Shown here: piece by piece, positions 6,342-6,842 of the stretch | Position numbering within the stretch: the first letter of the stretch is position 1 | How the letters are laid out: each line of letters opens with the position of its first letter | Assembly: GCA_011051855.1 (NCBI GenBank) | Contig: DRKG01000419.1 | Location: forward strand, 1 to 6,842 | Direction: 5' to 3' | DNA: 6,842 nt | Source of the DNA: a bacterium | Lineage (GTDB): Bacteria; Planctomycetota; UBA1135; UBA2386 | Program-made: the position numbers and the translations under genes | The notes under the pieces: generated by a model | Databases searched by the model: none | What the model saw: the letters and a program-made list of their open reading frames with translations, nothing else | Told to the model about the DNA's origin: nothing

Positions 6342-6363
6342 CGTCGGCTACGGGAAGCCGACG
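6342..6363. terminator. Hairpin across convergent gene ends, possible bidirectional terminator
   Basis: An 8-bp perfect stem, CGTCGGCT (6342-6349) and AGCCGACG (6356-6363), with a 6-nt loop. It sits 11 bp after the cytochrome stop and overlaps the stop and last codons of the minus-strand gene. The two genes are convergent and only 17 bp apart, where a shared terminator would be expected. There is no T-tract on either side, so Rho-independent termination is uncertain. Confidence 0.4.
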
Positions 6364-6842
6364 ATGCCCTCGGCGGCGTCGGAGATGACGGCGCCGAGGG
6401 TGTTGCCGTTGGGGTCGAGCACGAGGGCCTGGTTGTAGAAGTGGAGTCCGAGCAGCCCCATGTTGTCGGGGATCGGCAGGATGAAGCGCGCTTCGCCGCT
6501 TTGCCCGATGAGGGGTCGCACGGCGTCGACCTGGATGTGCAGGTCGCATCCGGCGGGGGCGCCGGGAATGGGGATTGGCAGCGGCGGCCGGTCGAAGCCC
6601 ATGCCCATGATTGCGAGGTTGGCGGGCAGGTCGCGCACGATGACTTCGAGTTCCTGGCCGATACGCGGGGTCTCGCGCGGGATCAGTCGCGAGGTCGGCA
6701 AGGACCCGCTGCACCCCGGGGCGAAGCCGACGTAGGTGCAGGTCTGGCTGAAGCGTGCGTTGACGGACTGCCAGTTGCCGCTGACCTGCACGTAGGAGGT
6801 GCCGGGGTCGGGTGGCGGCAGTTGGTCGGCGTTCCATTGGAA
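6348..6842 (-). CDS. Secreted/surface hypothetical protein, C-terminal 164 residues (N-terminus outside window)
   Basis: Only the C-terminal part is present; the frame is open at the window edge (FQWNADQLPPPDPG at the first visible residues) and ends with TAG at 6348-6350. No enzyme motif is visible. There is a Cys pair, CTYVGFAPGC, then a beta-rich stretch GQELEVIVRDLPANLAIMGM. A proline-rich turn PLPIPIPGAPAGCDLHI follows, and it finishes with FILPIPDNMGLLGLHFYNQA and LVLDPNGNTLGAVISDAAEG. This ending is a module I associate with repeated extracellular proteins of marine planctomycetes; a role at the cell surface is inference. Internal GTG codons are possible starts, but the reading frame clearly continues upstream, so I treat the gene as partial. 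It converges on the cytochrome gene. Confidence 0.8.
   Translation of the reverse strand, partial: FQWNADQLPPPDPGTSYVQVSGNWQSVNARFSQTCTYVGFAPGCSGSLPTSRLIPRETPRIGQELEVIVRDLPANLAIMGMGFDRPPLPIPIPGAPAGCDLHIQVDAVRPLIGQSGEARFILPIPDNMGLLGLHFYNQALVLDPNGNTLGAVISDAAEGIVGFP

Noticed and set aside
4156..6837. Very long open frame on the minus strand opposite the cytochrome gene
   Set aside because: It is an arginine/histidine-rich shadow frame caused by high GC codon bias; it has no recognisable motif, while the plus strand has five CXXCH sites and a signal sequence.

Overview
This is a GC-rich window (roughly two-thirds G+C by eye) from a bacterial chromosome. The best guess for the host is a Planctomycetota-like bacterium. 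That is an inference from two things: a multiheme cytochrome with a GHKLISGYPEGRRMW-type C-terminal half, and two secreted proteins ending in a beta-rich module (QAL-x-L, then N-x2-G, then an S-N/D-A motif) that I associate with marine planctomycetes. Nothing in the window (no rRNA, no housekeeping marker) settles the lineage.

Layout. Positions 1-826 (minus) hold a LysR-type regulator of the GcvA-like subgroup, cut by the window edge at its C-terminus. It is divergent from a two-gene operon on the plus strand. The first gene, 916-1956, is a DUF1338-family non-haem iron enzyme (2-oxoadipate dioxygenase/decarboxylase, HglS-like). The second, 1953-3353, is an FAD-linked oxidase most like D-2-hydroxyglutarate dehydrogenase. 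The two overlap by ATGA, with a strong palindrome just before the second start. Together they would convert 2-oxoadipate, a lysine-catabolism intermediate, to D-2-hydroxyglutarate and then 2-oxoglutarate, under control of the divergent LysR protein.

The operon runs into a convergent small YCII/DGPF-family gene (3407-3757, minus). Between and across the two 3' ends lies a 90-bp element with 27-bp imperfect inverted repeats (24 of 27 matching). It overlaps the 3' end and stop codon of the oxidase gene and supplies the last nine codons of the YCII gene.

A 251-bp divergent intergenic region (3758-4008) carries small palindromes, a possible extended -10 promoter, and a hairpin that covers the probable ribosome-binding site of the next gene. 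That gene, 4009-6330 (plus), encodes an exported five-haem cytochrome c of 773 residues. It converges on a partial secreted protein gene (6348-6842+, minus) with only 17 bp between stops and a hairpin over the junction. The cytochrome and this neighbour appear to share the same C-terminal module.

The catabolic operon is the best-understood part. The inverted-repeat element and the cytochrome fused to a surface-type C-terminal module are the least explained. I saw no CRISPR array, tRNA, rRNA, transposase or integrase.
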